From JASHPR01 sp963833885 (GTDB taxonomy: Bacteria > Actinomycetota > Actinomycetes > Streptosporangiales > Streptosporangiaceae): DNA of 64,000 nt. Position numbers and translations under genes: made by a program. Below are positions 37,709 to 46,776 of this stretch, one piece after another; position 1 is the first letter of the stretch, and the number at the start of each line of letters is the position of its first letter. The notes below the pieces were generated by a model. It was not told the origin of the DNA. It did not search any database and saw only the letters and a program-made list of their open reading frames with translations. The stretch spans positions 124,001-188,000 of the forward strand of contig CAWHZU010000026.1 of assembly GCA_963833885.1 (NCBI GenBank). Direction: 5' to 3'.

Positions 37709-38389
37709 CTACCTCGTCCGTGTCTTCTGCTGGGGCCGGTGGGGGCGGGCGTTCGTGTCATTGCTGAGCCTAAGCCGCTGGTGGACGACCTGGCGGGCCA
37801 GGTTAAGGACGGCGGGATCGTCGTGCAGGACGAAGTTGGTGTCGGCGGCCAGGATGATCCCGTTCAGCTCGAAGGCGAGCCGGTCAGGGTCCTCGCTGGC
37901 GGGAAGGTCGCCCTGGTCGAGAGCCGTGGCCGCGAAGCCCCGGATCAGCGCCACGAACTGAGACTGGAAGGCGGCCACGCGTTCCTTGACCGGGCCGGGG
38001 CGGGTGCCCATCTCCAGGGCCGCGCCAGCGAAGAAGCAGCCCCCGGGGAAGGTCCGGCGCTGCAGGTGATCAAAGAACGCCTCGCATACCGCCACCAGCT
38101 GGGCCAGGCCGGGAGGAGCCGCGAGGGCGGGCTGCACGACTTCTTCCGCGAAGATCCGGCCCGCCTCCTCCACGGTCGCCAGCTGGAGTTCCTGCTTAGA
38201 GCCGAAGTGCGCATACAGGCCGCCCTTGCTCATGCCGATCGCCGCCGCCAGGTTCCCGATCGACAGGCCCTCCAGCCCGTCGACGGTGGCCAGTGACGCC
38301 GCCGCGCGCAGGATGGCCCTGCGGGTCCGCTCCCCGTCGGCGCGCGGCCGCCGGGGCCTGCGGCTGTCTTGCTGCGCGGTCTCGTTCAT
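37709..38389 (-). CDS. TetR family transcriptional regulator
   Basis: A 226-residue repressor type from ATG 38389 (38392 also possible; the frame is open to 38512 through the promoter). The helix-turn-helix is in TRRAILRAAASLATVDGLEG and SIGNLAAAIGMSKGGLYAHF, near residues 20-65. The C-terminal ligand domain contains FPGGCFFAGAALEMGTRPGPV, typical of a TetR_C subgroup. It is divergent from the DsrE-like gene, with two palindromes between them, so it likely controls both. Confidence 0.9.
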   Translation of the reverse strand: MNETAQQDSRRPRRPRADGERTRRAILRAAASLATVDGLEGLSIGNLAAAIGMSKGGLYAHFGSKQELQLATVEEAGRIFAEEVVQPALAAPPGLAQLVAVCEAFFDHLQRRTFPGGCFFAGAALEMGTRPGPVKERVAAFQSQFVALIRGFAATALDQGDLPASEDPDRLAFELNGIILAADTNFVLHDDPAVLNLARQVVHQRLRLSNDTNARPHRPQQKTRTR

Positions 38390-38407
38390 CATCGTTGACA
38401 AGTTAAC

Positions 38408-38447
38408 ACGATCGATCGTACTCTTATTTCTAATACGAACGATCGTA
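38408..38447. promoter_or_regulatory. Palindromic operator candidates between tetR and the DsrE-like gene
   Basis: A perfect 12-base palindrome ACGATCGATCGT (38408-38419) is followed by TACGA-ACGA-TCGTA (38434-38447). Both contain CGATCGTA. The stretch is AT-richer than its surroundings and lies just upstream of tetR. Confidence 0.55.
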
Positions 38448-38527
38448 ATAACTGTGCGGGCGATCACTGCCTCAGGAATGACAGGACCGCCCGCCAGCAG
38501 CGCAAACGTCACGAAAGCGAGGCAGCG

Positions 38528-38890
38528 ATGGCCGGGAAAGCAGTGATCAGTCTCAGCACAGGCCTGGAGGACCCGGAAAAGGTGACCGTGGCGTTCCTCG
38601 TCGCGGTCGGCGCCGCCGAATCAGGACGGCCGACCCTCATGTTCCAGGCCAAGGAAGCCGTCCGGCTCGCCATGGACGGGGTGGCCACCGGCGTCGCCTG
38701 CGATGGATGCCCCGCACTCCCGGACCTGCTCGCCCGGTATGAGAAAGCGGGCGGGCGGTTCATGGTCTGCCCGGTCTGCTTCAACGCCAAGCAGCTCGAC
38801 AAGGGCGACCTCGTGCCCAATGCCGAACTGGCGGGCAGCGTTCAGCTGTGGGACTGGATCGGCGACGGAGCCACGACTTTCAGTTACTGA
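38528..38890 (+). CDS. DsrE family protein
   Basis: A 120-residue protein with the DsrE/DsrF-like fold: VISLSTGLEDPEKVTVAFLVAVGAAESG, FQAKEAVRLAMDGV, and a late KAGGRFMVCPVCFNAKQLD. The CPVC pair could be redox- or sulfur-active. Related proteins relay sulfur or act in thiol chemistry. It is divergent from tetR. The substrate is unknown. Confidence 0.8.
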   Translation: MAGKAVISLSTGLEDPEKVTVAFLVAVGAAESGRPTLMFQAKEAVRLAMDGVATGVACDGCPALPDLLARYEKAGGRFMVCPVCFNAKQLDKGDLVPNAELAGSVQLWDWIGDGATTFSY

Positions 38891-38925
38891 GGAACCCCGC
38901 TCAGCTCCCGAAGCGGGGAACGGGT

Positions 38926-39043
38926 GTCAAGCATCAAGCGAAATCGCCGAGTCAACTGGTCAGTCGGAGCCGAACAGTGTTGCGCCCGTGGTTGGCTAGG
39001 TCCCGGTTGAACGCGCCCCGATCGGCTTCAGGTGATGCTTGAC
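38926..39043. repeat. Inverted-repeat pair, possible miniature element
   Basis: GTCAAGCATCA at 38926-38936 is repeated inverted as TGATGCTTGAC at 39033-39043. Weaker matching continues inward (GCGAAATCG against CTGAAGCCG on the reverse strand). No open frame lies between. It may be a MITE or the ends of a decayed insertion. Confidence 0.4.
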
Positions 39044-39158
39044 GGTTTCCGGGGTGCTGATGCTGGGCGGCCGGTCCTGTCATTGTGCTGGGTTTCCGGC
39101 AGATGCCGGTGAACGCTGTTGCCGGAGCGGGCGTCATCACGATCCCCGAGGAGCTCAA

Positions 39159-39506
39159 ATGCTGAAGGTGATGGCCTTTCTGGTGAAGAAGCAGGGCCTC
39201 GAAAGCGACGAGCTCATCGACTACTACGAGACCCACCACGTGCCTCTAATCCTCAGCCTTGCCCCAGCCCCCACCACGTACAAACGCAACTACGTCGTGC
39301 GGGACGGAGCGACCGACGGACCGGACGACTTCGACATCGTCACCGAACTGGTTTTCCCCGACCGTGCCGCCTACCAGGGCTGGGTGTCGACCATGTACGC
39401 GCCCGGGTCTGGCGTCGCCGCCGACGAAATGACCTTCCTCGATCGGACCCGGACGAGGTCCTATGTCGTCGAGGAGCACGTGACCGACCACCACAGCGAG
39501 CACTGA
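39159..39506 (+). CDS. EthD domain-containing protein
   Basis: A 115-residue ferredoxin-like-fold protein from ATG 39159, with GAGGAG upstream. The motifs VMAFLVKKQGLESDELIDYYETHHVPL and a later DIVTELVF...FLDRTRTRSYVVEEHV are typical of EthD/dimeric alpha-beta barrel proteins. Relatives assist degradation or cyclisation reactions. The partner enzyme is not visible nearby. Confidence 0.78.
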   Translation: MLKVMAFLVKKQGLESDELIDYYETHHVPLILSLAPAPTTYKRNYVVRDGATDGPDDFDIVTELVFPDRAAYQGWVSTMYAPGSGVAADEMTFLDRTRTRSYVVEEHVTDHHSEH

Positions 39507-39723
39507 CCGCGCCGCCGGACATGCCCGCGTTGACTATCAAGCACGACTTGACAGTCAACCGGCATCTAGCCAGTGGTGTTTACCTGGGCCGTACTGGCCC
39601 TATTTTGGCCTCACAGCAGCGCTTAACGCCGCCAGCTGTTGCACATCGCTGAGCAACATTGCTGAAATCACGATCGCCCCACCGGCCAGCGCTGCAGCCG
39701 ACCAGACGTCGTAACATCCCGTC

Positions 39724-39987
39724 ATGAATACGTCTGGGATTACAGCGGCGCTGCCTGCACAGGACCTGGGCCGAGCCAAAGCATTCTACGTAGGGAAAGT
39801 GGGACTCCAGGCACTGCAATCCCACTTTCTCGAGGCAAGAGATGGGCAGGTGGGCCTGACAGTCGGAGTGTTCCAGGCTGACGAGAAGTCGAGCGGCGCG
39901 AGCGACCCTCTGCAGATTGGTGAGGGCGCCAGGCAGAGCTCGCCCGTCCCCGCTGTGCCACGTTCGCGCCAGAACGAGCCGCGATGA
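39724..39987 (+). pseudogene. Glyoxalase/VOC-like gene fragment
   Basis: The first ~25 residues (SGITAALPAQDLGRAKAFY) match the start of a VOC-fold protein. The rest does not continue as one, and the 87-residue frame is well short of a full domain. A perfect 10-bp inverted repeat, GAAAGTGGGA at 39795-39804 and TCCCACTTTC at 39820-39829, sits where similarity ends. It looks like a truncated gene. Confidence 0.45.
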
Positions 39988-40276
39988 AGGGGTCACCGGC
40001 GGTCACTCACGAGCCACGCCCACCAGCCCAGACACTCTCAGTCAAGATCCGCCGTTGCGGCGACGTGCCACATCCGTGCCATCAGTGCAGCCCAACGGCC
40101 TAGCACATAGGTCCACACGTCGCTGGCCACGACGGCGGGTTTCGTTAGGTTGTTGCGGTAGTCGGGCGCGATCGCGACGTCGCCCCAGTTTTGACGCGGT
40201 GTCGAATCGGGCCGCCGCTCTTCGTGGAGAAGGTGGAGGGTAACCGCAGGGCGCCATCTCGGCAAAGGAGGAGAAC

Positions 40277-40642
40277 ATGACTGAGTACCTCATCGTCTTC
40301 AACGATGAGTGGGTCCCCGACCACACGGTCGAGGATCTGCGCGAGAAATCCAAGGCTGTCAGGGCGCTGGTAGCAGAGATGAAGGCCGCCGGTGTGTTCA
40401 TCTTCACTGGCGGCCTTGACGACGCTGCCCCGGTGTTCAGTGTCGATGCGTCGAGCGGCACGCCATTGTTCACCGACGGTCCGTTCACCGAGACCAAGGA
40501 GCACATCGGCGGCTTCGCCGTCGTAGATGTGGCCGATGAGGAGGCGGCGCGGCTATGGGCGGGAAAGATCGCGGTGGCCTGCGGTTGGCCGCAGGAGGTG
40601 CGACGCTTCCGGGTTCCCATGCAACTTCCCGAGCGCCCGTAG
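40277..40642 (+). CDS. YCII-related (DGPF) domain protein
   Basis: A 121-residue protein with a strong GGAGGAG site. The signature FTDGPFTETKEHIGGFAVVD (near residue 63) marks the DGPF group of YCII-like proteins. These often accompany ECF sigma factors, none of which is visible here. The biochemical role is unknown. Its last 90 bases overlap the convergent hydrolase gene. Confidence 0.88.
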   Translation: MTEYLIVFNDEWVPDHTVEDLREKSKAVRALVAEMKAAGVFIFTGGLDDAAPVFSVDASSGTPLFTDGPFTETKEHIGGFAVVDVADEEAARLWAGKIAVACGWPQEVRRFRVPMQLPERP

Positions 40643-41305
40643 CGTGCGGGAGCCACCTGATGCAGCCGCGTACCCGGCGAGCATGTCCGCCAGTTCCTTC
40701 GGGTGGCTGAGCGCGGCGCAGTGACCAGAGGCAATCTCATCAGGAGTAATGCCGAGACGCTCCGCGACCACCCGGTGCATGAAGTCGGGCGGGAAGAAGC
40801 GATCCTCGGTGCACAGGATGAACTTGGTCGGCACGTCCGGCCACGCGCTCAGCGGCCACGGGCTGTGCCCCGGAGCGTCCGACTGGTTGCGTGACTTGCT
40901 GCGGGCCTGCTCGGCCACGTCGCGCGGCACGTCGTGGTAAAACACGTCTTGGTGTGTCTGTCCGCGCATGACCCGGTCGAAGCCGGTGCTGGCCATCCAC
41001 TCATCGGGTCGCTCGCCCGGAGCAGGGATCATGGCGGTCACCAGGACGAGCGCACGGACCGGAACCTGGTCAGCGACTAGCGGCGCGGTGAAGCCGCCGA
41101 ACGACTGAGCCACCACGACCACATCATCCCGGTCGCCCATCGCGTCGACAACGGTACGGGCGTACTCGGGCAGTCCGGCGGAATCGTCCTCACATGGCAG
41201 ATCGGGCGCCACCGATTCGTGTCCTCGCGACCGCAACTCCCGCTCCACCAAGTGCCAGTACCAGCCGACATCCCCGGCGCCGTGAATCATCGCGAAAGTC
41301 GCCAT
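40553..41305 (-). CDS. Alpha/beta hydrolase
   Basis: A 250-residue hydrolase from ATG 41305 (GGAGGTG upstream; the frame is open to 41332). MIHGAGDVGWYWHLVEREL forms the oxyanion region near residue 6. The nucleophile is S68 in VVVVAQSFGGFTAP. The C-terminal histidine is probably in ASGHCAALSHPKELADML. It resembles the methylesterase/hydroxynitrile-lyase-like group. The substrate is unknown. Confidence 0.88.
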   Translation of the reverse strand: MATFAMIHGAGDVGWYWHLVERELRSRGHESVAPDLPCEDDSAGLPEYARTVVDAMGDRDDVVVVAQSFGGFTAPLVADQVPVRALVLVTAMIPAPGERPDEWMASTGFDRVMRGQTHQDVFYHDVPRDVAEQARSKSRNQSDAPGHSPWPLSAWPDVPTKFILCTEDRFFPPDFMHRVVAERLGITPDEIASGHCAALSHPKELADMLAGYAAASGGSRTLRALGKLHGNPEASHLLRPTAGHRDLSRP

Positions 41306-41419
41306 CCTCTGCACCTCCCCGCGCTTGCCCACCTCAACCTGGTACCTGATCGGGAGGGCTCCGGTCGCGCGGTGTCCTGATATGGCGGAACGAACGCTGA
41401 GGAGCTAGCCTCCCGCGTT

Positions 41420-41665
41420 GTGAGCATCTTCGGCCGCGGCCGCAAGCCCGAGCACCAAGCGAACGTCGTCTACGTCTATACGAAGAACGGCGATACACCG
41501 CCCTACTACAGCGCCGTATGCAGGTGTGGGTGGTTCGCAGAGCCGGTCGATACCAGCTACCCCGACCCGGCCGTTGAACAGCAGATGGCCTCCGCTGCCC
41601 GCTCGCACGATCCTGCAGCCGACATAAGCGTTGGGTTCCCGCTCGACAAGCTGCCGAAGGTATAA
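41420..41665 (+). CDS. Small hypothetical protein
   Basis: An 81-residue protein from GTG 41420. It opens SIFGRGRKPEHQANVVYVYT and has a C-R-C stretch in YYSAVCRCGWFAEPVD. Coding character looks real (GC-rich third positions, sensible composition), but no family was recognised. Confidence 0.5.
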   Translation: MSIFGRGRKPEHQANVVYVYTKNGDTPPYYSAVCRCGWFAEPVDTSYPDPAVEQQMASAARSHDPAADISVGFPLDKLPKV

Positions 41666-41838
41666 CCGGCGACCGGCTGAGCCGGATGCTCCCGTTGCCC
41701 AGAACCATTCCCCTGGCGCACGCCGACCGGTTGCTCGACCCCGACGGCAGCATGGTGGCCGATCCATGCGCATACCCGGGACGGTTCTGGGTAGCGGGAT
41801 AAATGGGTATCCACTATGCGCCTAAGGGGCGTGCAGAC

Positions 41839-42180
41839 ATGTTGCCGCCATTTCTGTTCTCGAAGCAGCACCGCTCAGATGAAGAGGTCGCCGAGTGGGA
41901 GGCGCAACAGGCGAAGCTCGGCAGGGACTACGACTCGCCGTGGCTAAGTGGAATGGTCACCTTCAGCGGCTTCGTCGCAGCCTTCATCGGTTCGTTCGCC
42001 ATCTTGTTGATAGTCGCCAACCTGCGCCACGGCACGGTGTGGGTGCCGTACACCGTCATACTGGCCGCCTTAGTAGCAGGACACTTGTGTCTGCGCGCTC
42101 TGCTTTACAAGCGGCGGCGGCGTGCCAGGCAGCGCAACGTCCCAGCTCACAAGGACTCCAGCGCGCGCTCTGTGCCCTAG
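41839..42180 (+). CDS. Small two-helix membrane protein
   Basis: A 113-residue protein from ATG 41839 (AGGGG upstream; 41803 is an alternative). A charged N-terminus (SDEEVAEWEAQQAKLGRDYD) precedes two hydrophobic helices (FSGFVAAFIGSFAILLIVA and VPYTVILAALVAGHLCLRALL) and a basic tail. Function is unknown. Confidence 0.55.
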   Translation: MLPPFLFSKQHRSDEEVAEWEAQQAKLGRDYDSPWLSGMVTFSGFVAAFIGSFAILLIVANLRHGTVWVPYTVILAALVAGHLCLRALLYKRRRRARQRNVPAHKDSSARSVP

Positions 42181-42758
42181 CGGTAACCCCTCTTCAGCAG
42201 GTACTTCGCTCCTGCCTCGAAGCCTTCCGGGCTGAGCACCTCGAAGCCGAACGCGTCGGCGAGCCGGTCGGTCGTGTTGAACGCGACGCAGACCGCCAGT
42301 GCATCCTCGATTTGCTCGGGTGAGACACCGGCGGAGAGTACTTCCCGCATGTCGTCGGCGCTCACCTCTCCTTCAGCCGTCAGCTTGCCCAGCATCCGCA
42401 GCGTTGCCCGGAGCGGCTCCTCGGCGGGAGCCGATTCCAGGTCGGTGAGCACCGCTTGAACCTTCGCGCCGTCCTGGTAAGCCTGGCTCGCGGTCGCGGT
42501 ATGGGCGCCGATACAGAACGCGGAATCATTCACCTTGGACACGTAGGCCGCCATGAGTTCCCGGTCGCCCACCGACCAGGCAGACGGCCCGCGCATCGCC
42601 TCGTGGGTGAGCCTCTTTGCCTGGGCGCCGTAGAAATCGGGCCGGTAGAAGACCAGCTTGGCTGCGTCTGGTACCGCCTGCCCGGAGAACAGCCGGATGA
42701 CCGCGAACAGCAGCTTGGTTCCGGGCCGGTAGCCGCTGTTGAGGACCTCGAGGCGCAT
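42177..42758 (-). CDS. Carboxymuconolactone decarboxylase/AhpD-like protein
   Basis: A 193-residue protein of the AhpD-like fold. LTHEAMRGPSAWSVGDRELMAAYVS leads to SAFCIGAHTATA, a variant of the Cx2-3H redox motif near residue 83. Members act as alkylhydroperoxidase-type reductases. It overlaps the next upstream gene at its start and forms a two-gene operon with it. Confidence 0.82.
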   Translation of the reverse strand: MRLEVLNSGYRPGTKLLFAVIRLFSGQAVPDAAKLVFYRPDFYGAQAKRLTHEAMRGPSAWSVGDRELMAAYVSKVNDSAFCIGAHTATASQAYQDGAKVQAVLTDLESAPAEEPLRATLRMLGKLTAEGEVSADDMREVLSAGVSPEQIEDALAVCVAFNTTDRLADAFGFEVLSPEGFEAGAKYLLKRGYR

Positions 42759-43084
42759 TATCTGGCCTCCCCGCTGACGGTGGCCTCGGCCAGCGCCGCC
42801 AGTCCCGCTTCATACAGCCGGGTGGACTGGCCGACGGCAGCGCATATTACGAGCTCGAAAAGCTGGTCTTCGCTGAAGCCGGATGCCTTTGCCGCTGCGA
42901 AGTCCGCGTCGGTGACCTGTGCAGGTCTGTTGGCGACCTTGTCGATCAGCGCGTCCAGCGGCGGGGCGAGGCCGTCGTTGCCGAACGCACGTGCTCGCTG
43001 CTCCGCAGATGCCCTGCCGTCGCCGGTCAGGACGCGATCGACAAGGGCTCGGTACGCTGCTCGCTCCTTGTCCTCATCCGCCAC
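42758..43084 (-). CDS. Small AhpD-associated protein
   Basis: A 108-residue helical protein. FAAAKASGFSEDQLFELVICAAVGQSTRLYEAGLAAL resembles half of a carboxymuconolactone-decarboxylase-like domain, without the Cys pair. Its end touches the AhpD-like gene start, so the two are co-translated and may form a complex. Confidence 0.72.
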   Translation of the reverse strand: MADEDKERAAYRALVDRVLTGDGRASAEQRARAFGNDGLAPPLDALIDKVANRPAQVTDADFAAAKASGFSEDQLFELVICAAVGQSTRLYEAGLAALAEATVSGEAR

Positions 43085-43236
43085 GGCGCCCTCCGCATCC
43101 TCTGCAGCTCGATCCTTGATGACTCCCCCAGACTACGGAGATGCCGGCCCGATATTGCAGGCTGCTTTCCGCGATGGGTAGATTTCCGGTGCGGTATTAC
43201 CTGCGGCTGGCCGGTCCGGCCTGGAGGCTGCGTCTT

Positions 43237-45549
43237 ATGTCATCGGCGGCGGTTACGGGTGAGGCGTCATCTGCGCCCCGGGAGGTTGACCTCTCGGTCC
43301 GCGGGATGACGTGCGCCGCCTGCGCTGTCCGGGTTGAGAAGAAGCTCAACGCGATCGCCAGCGTCTCGGCGACCGTGAATCTTGCGACTGAACGGGCCAG
43401 GGTTACCGCGCCGGCGTCGGTTTCGGTGCAGGTACTGATCGAGGCGATCGAGCGGGCAGGCTACGGCGCCGACGTGCTCGCCCGCGGGCCGGGCATCGAA
43501 TCTCCGGCGGATGATGCTCCCCGCGGCGGGCCGGATGCGGACCGGGTTGCCTACCTGCGCCGCCGGCTGATTCTGGCGCTGATTTTCTTCGTTCCGCTCA
43601 GTGATCTGTCGGTGCTGCTGTCGCTGTTTCCATCGTTCCGGTTCCCGGGCTGGCAGTGGACTCTGGTGGCGCTCGCGGCGCCGGTGGTGATCTGGGCGGC
43701 CTGGCCGTTTCACCAGGCCGCGCTGCGCAACGCCCGGCACGGCTCGGTCTCGATGGACACGCTGGTCTCGCTGGGCATCACCGCGGCATGCGGCTGGTCG
43801 GTGTACGCGATGTTCGTGCTGGACCGCGACCAGGCCCGGGTCAGCGCCTGGCATCTGCTGCTGCACGCCTCCGGTGGCGGCATCTACCTCGAGGTCGCCG
43901 CCTCGGTCACGACGTTCCTGCTGGCCGGACGGCTGTACGAGGCCAAGGCGCGGCGGGATGCCGGGGATGCGATGCGCGAGCTGGCCGCCGCGGCAGCCCG
44001 GGACGCGTGCGTGCTGTCGGCGGACGGCACCGAGCGCTGGGTGCCGGCCGCCGACCTGGCCGCCGGCCAGCGTTTCGTGGTCCGGCCGGGAGAGCGGATC
44101 GCCGCCGACGGCGAGGTGGAGTTCGGCCAGTCCGCGGTCGATCGCAGCATGATGACCGGGGAGTCGACGCCGGCCGAGGCCGCGGAGGGCGACCTCGTCA
44201 CCGCCGGCACGGTGGTGGTGAGCGGACGGCTGGTGGTGCGCGCGGTCAAGGTGGGCAGCGATACACAGCTGGCCCATCTCGTCGGCCTAGTGGAGTCCGC
44301 ACAGTCGCAGAAGGCGGCGATCCAGCGGCTCGCCGACCGCATCTGCACCGTGTTCGTTCCCGCGGTGCTGGCGGCTTCGGGCCTGACGCTGGCCGGCTGG
44401 CTGCTGGCAGGCGGCACGGCGGAGTCGTCGTTCAGTGCCGCCCTTGCGGTCCTGATCATCGCGTGCCCGTGCTCGCTGGGACTGGCCACCCCCGCGGCCC
44501 TGATGGTGGCCTGTGGCCGGGGTGCGCAGCTGGGGATCTTCATCAAGCGGTATGAGGCGCTGGAGGCCTCCCGCGCGGTTGACACCGTAGTACTGGACAA
44601 GACCGGGACGGTCACCACCGGCGTGATGGCGGTGACCGGTGTGCTGGCGGCCGGGGTCAGCCGCGAGGTACTGCTCCGGTACGTCGGCGCGGTGGAGCAG
44701 GCGTCGGAGCACCCGGTGGCCGCGGCCATCAGCCAGGCGGCGGTCAAGGAACTTGGGCCGCTGCCGCAGGCGGCCGGGTTTGCCGCCCTGCCCGGCCTGG
44801 GTGCCCGCGGGTCCGTGCACGGCCATGAGGTGGTCGTCGGCCGCGATGGCCTGCTCCGCCAGCAGGGGATGACCGTCCCGGCATCCGTAGCCGACCAGTG
44901 CCGCCGCTGGGAACAGGCCGGGTGCACGACGGTGCTGGCGGGCTGGGACGGCCAGGTCCGCGGGGCGATGGCGGTCGCTGACACGGTCAAGCAGTCGGCT
45001 GCTGCTGCCGTCGCGGAGTTGCGGCGGCTGGGCCTGCGCACCGTACTGCTGACCGGGGACAGCGAGGCCACCGCCGAGGCGGTAGCGGCCGTCGTCGGCA
45101 CCGACGAAGTGATCGCCACCGCACTGCCCGACCGCAAGGTTGCGGTGATCGCCGGCCTGCAGGCAGATGGTCACCGGGTGGCCATGGTTGGCGACGGGGT
45201 CAACGACGGGCCCGCCCTGGCCGCCGCCGATCTGGGGCTGGCCCTGGGCACTGGAACCGACGTGGCGATCACCGCGGCAGACCTGATCTTGCTGCGTGAC
45301 GACCTCGGCGCGGTGCCCGACGCCATCGCCCTCGCCCGCGGCACGCTGGGCACAATCCGGGGCAACCTCACGTGGGCCTTTGGCTACAACATCGCGGCGA
45401 TCCCGCTGGCCGCCGCGGGGTTCCTGAACCCGCTGATTGCCGGTGCGGCGATGGCTGGCTCGTCAGCGTTTGTGGTGGGCAACAGCGTGCGGTTGCGGCG
45501 GTTCAGGGCGCCATCCTCGGCCCGGCCCGCGCAGCCGCCGGTCGGCTGA
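43237..45549 (+). CDS. Copper(I)-exporting P1B-type ATPase
   Basis: A 770-residue ion pump from ATG 43237 (GGAGG upstream; the frame opens at 43141). The N-terminal metal domain has GMTCAAC at residues 23-29. The membrane site CPC is near 410, the phosphorylated Asp is D454 in DKTGT, and SEHP, GDSEAT and GDGVND follow. GYN in helix 7 and MAGSS in helix 8 fit the Cu(I)-specific P1B-1 class. No CsoR or CopZ gene is adjacent. Copper supply or export could matter to the Mo-Cu enzymes encoded 10 kb away, but no link is shown. Confidence 0.95.
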   Translation: MSSAAVTGEASSAPREVDLSVRGMTCAACAVRVEKKLNAIASVSATVNLATERARVTAPASVSVQVLIEAIERAGYGADVLARGPGIESPADDAPRGGPDADRVAYLRRRLILALIFFVPLSDLSVLLSLFPSFRFPGWQWTLVALAAPVVIWAAWPFHQAALRNARHGSVSMDTLVSLGITAACGWSVYAMFVLDRDQARVSAWHLLLHASGGGIYLEVAASVTTFLLAGRLYEAKARRDAGDAMRELAAAAARDACVLSADGTERWVPAADLAAGQRFVVRPGERIAADGEVEFGQSAVDRSMMTGESTPAEAAEGDLVTAGTVVVSGRLVVRAVKVGSDTQLAHLVGLVESAQSQKAAIQRLADRICTVFVPAVLAASGLTLAGWLLAGGTAESSFSAALAVLIIACPCSLGLATPAALMVACGRGAQLGIFIKRYEALEASRAVDTVVLDKTGTVTTGVMAVTGVLAAGVSREVLLRYVGAVEQASEHPVAAAISQAAVKELGPLPQAAGFAALPGLGARGSVHGHEVVVGRDGLLRQQGMTVPASVADQCRRWEQAGCTTVLAGWDGQVRGAMAVADTVKQSAAAAVAELRRLGLRTVLLTGDSEATAEAVAAVVGTDEVIATALPDRKVAVIAGLQADGHRVAMVGDGVNDGPALAAADLGLALGTGTDVAITAADLILLRDDLGAVPDAIALARGTLGTIRGNLTWAFGYNIAAIPLAAAGFLNPLIAGAAMAGSSAFVVGNSVRLRRFRAPSSARPAQPPVG

Positions 45550-45561
45550 GTGGCCGGCCGG

Positions 45562-46098
45562 TCAGTCCTGCGCCATCCCGGTCTCCTGCATCAGCCCGAC
45601 GGCGATGCCGTGATGCCAAATATCCAGGTCCTCGCCGATGTCCAGGCCGGGAAGCTCGATGCCGTGCGCGCCGATGACGGACAAAACGTGGCCGCGGTGG
45701 CATTCGGCGTGGTGGATCGCCTGTGCGATCGGGACGGCAGCGGGCGTGCGCCAGCCATCCCCGGTGGTCACCTCGCGGCTAGGCGCCCCGGGATCCCGGG
45801 CCAGGGCGTCCCAGCGCGGGCCTAGTTCCCGGATCCGGTCGGCCAGCGCTTCCAGCGGCACCTGCTCGCCGGGCAACGGACGGGCAGGATTGCCGGTGAT
45901 CGTCGCCAGATAGCTCTCGTCCGCCGCAACCAGGTGCTGCAGCGTAGCCCGGATCGTGCCGTACGTTCCCGGCGTCGTGAGGTCGAGTACGTCCGCATCC
46001 ACGTCCTGCAGCGCCTCGATCACCAGAAGGGTCGCCCACGTCTTGTGCTTGAAGAGCTCGACCAGCGCCTCGTTCACACCCCGCACCTTAGACACCAA
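45562..46098 (-). CDS. DinB family protein
   Basis: A 178-residue four-helix-bundle protein. HKTWATLLVIEALQDV opens the fold. Candidate metal ligands are H55 in LQHLVAADESY and the cluster IHHAECHRGHV. DinB-like proteins include thiol S-transferases and damage-inducible proteins. It is convergent with the copper ATPase gene at a 12-base distance. Confidence 0.85.
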   Translation of the reverse strand: MVSKVRGVNEALVELFKHKTWATLLVIEALQDVDADVLDLTTPGTYGTIRATLQHLVAADESYLATITGNPARPLPGEQVPLEALADRIRELGPRWDALARDPGAPSREVTTGDGWRTPAAVPIAQAIHHAECHRGHVLSVIGAHGIELPGLDIGEDLDIWHHGIAVGLMQETGMAQD

Positions 46099-46154
46099 AC
46101 CCGGCGCGTCGCACCCGAATATCCTCCCGCGAGATCTTTACGGTCACGCAGGGA

Positions 46155-46694
46155 ATGGCGGGACAGATGGTCCGGCCGCGGGTGGACGAGGCATGGCTTT
46201 CGGAGAAGCCATCACCACCCTCTGGCATCATCGATGAGGTGACAAACGCCGGCCTTGAATCCCTCGCGCGGACAGCTTACGAAGCTCACCGGGGCGCCCA
46301 CCCCGAATCTCTTCCGCCGTGGGAGGAGACCACCGAACCGGAGCAGCAAGCCTGGAAGGCAGCAGTTTCCGCCGTTGCGGGCCAGACCGGAGTCACCCTC
46401 GCTGATGCCGCTCCCATCGTGACCCAGTCGCTGCAGATCCAGGCCGGGGATCAGAGCCGCACCTTCCACGCCGAGTTCACCGCGGGCCGCCAAGGCACGC
46501 TGGCCATCACTGACGAGTTCGCGTCGAACCAGCATGCCCGGTTCCAGATCGCTCACGGACTCTGGTACGTCAAGGACCTCGGTTCAACCAATGGAACGTG
46601 GCTCAACGGCCGCCGGATCCACGCGGCCCAGCGGGTGAAGAAAGGTGACAAGATCAAGATCGGTCACACAGTGATGATCGTGATGTCGGCCTGA
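46155..46694 (+). CDS. FHA domain protein
   Basis: A 179-residue protein. The C-terminal ~85 residues are an FHA phosphothreonine-binding domain with DEFASNQHARFQI and VKDLGSTNGTWLNGRRI. The N-terminal ~80 residues are helical. The start is uncertain (ATG 46155 or GTG 46239). Partner kinases are not nearby. The MviN-like pseudokinase at 12.9 kb is a conceivable but unproven partner. Confidence 0.85.
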   Translation: MAGQMVRPRVDEAWLSEKPSPPSGIIDEVTNAGLESLARTAYEAHRGAHPESLPPWEETTEPEQQAWKAAVSAVAGQTGVTLADAAPIVTQSLQIQAGDQSRTFHAEFTAGRQGTLAITDEFASNQHARFQIAHGLWYVKDLGSTNGTWLNGRRIHAAQRVKKGDKIKIGHTVMIVMSA

Positions 46695-46776
46695 GCGCGG
46701 GCAGGATCGGTAAGCCGCATGGCCAAAAACTTAACACCGAGCGCGTCGATTTCGAGGGCGAGCTCGCCGCCGGGAT

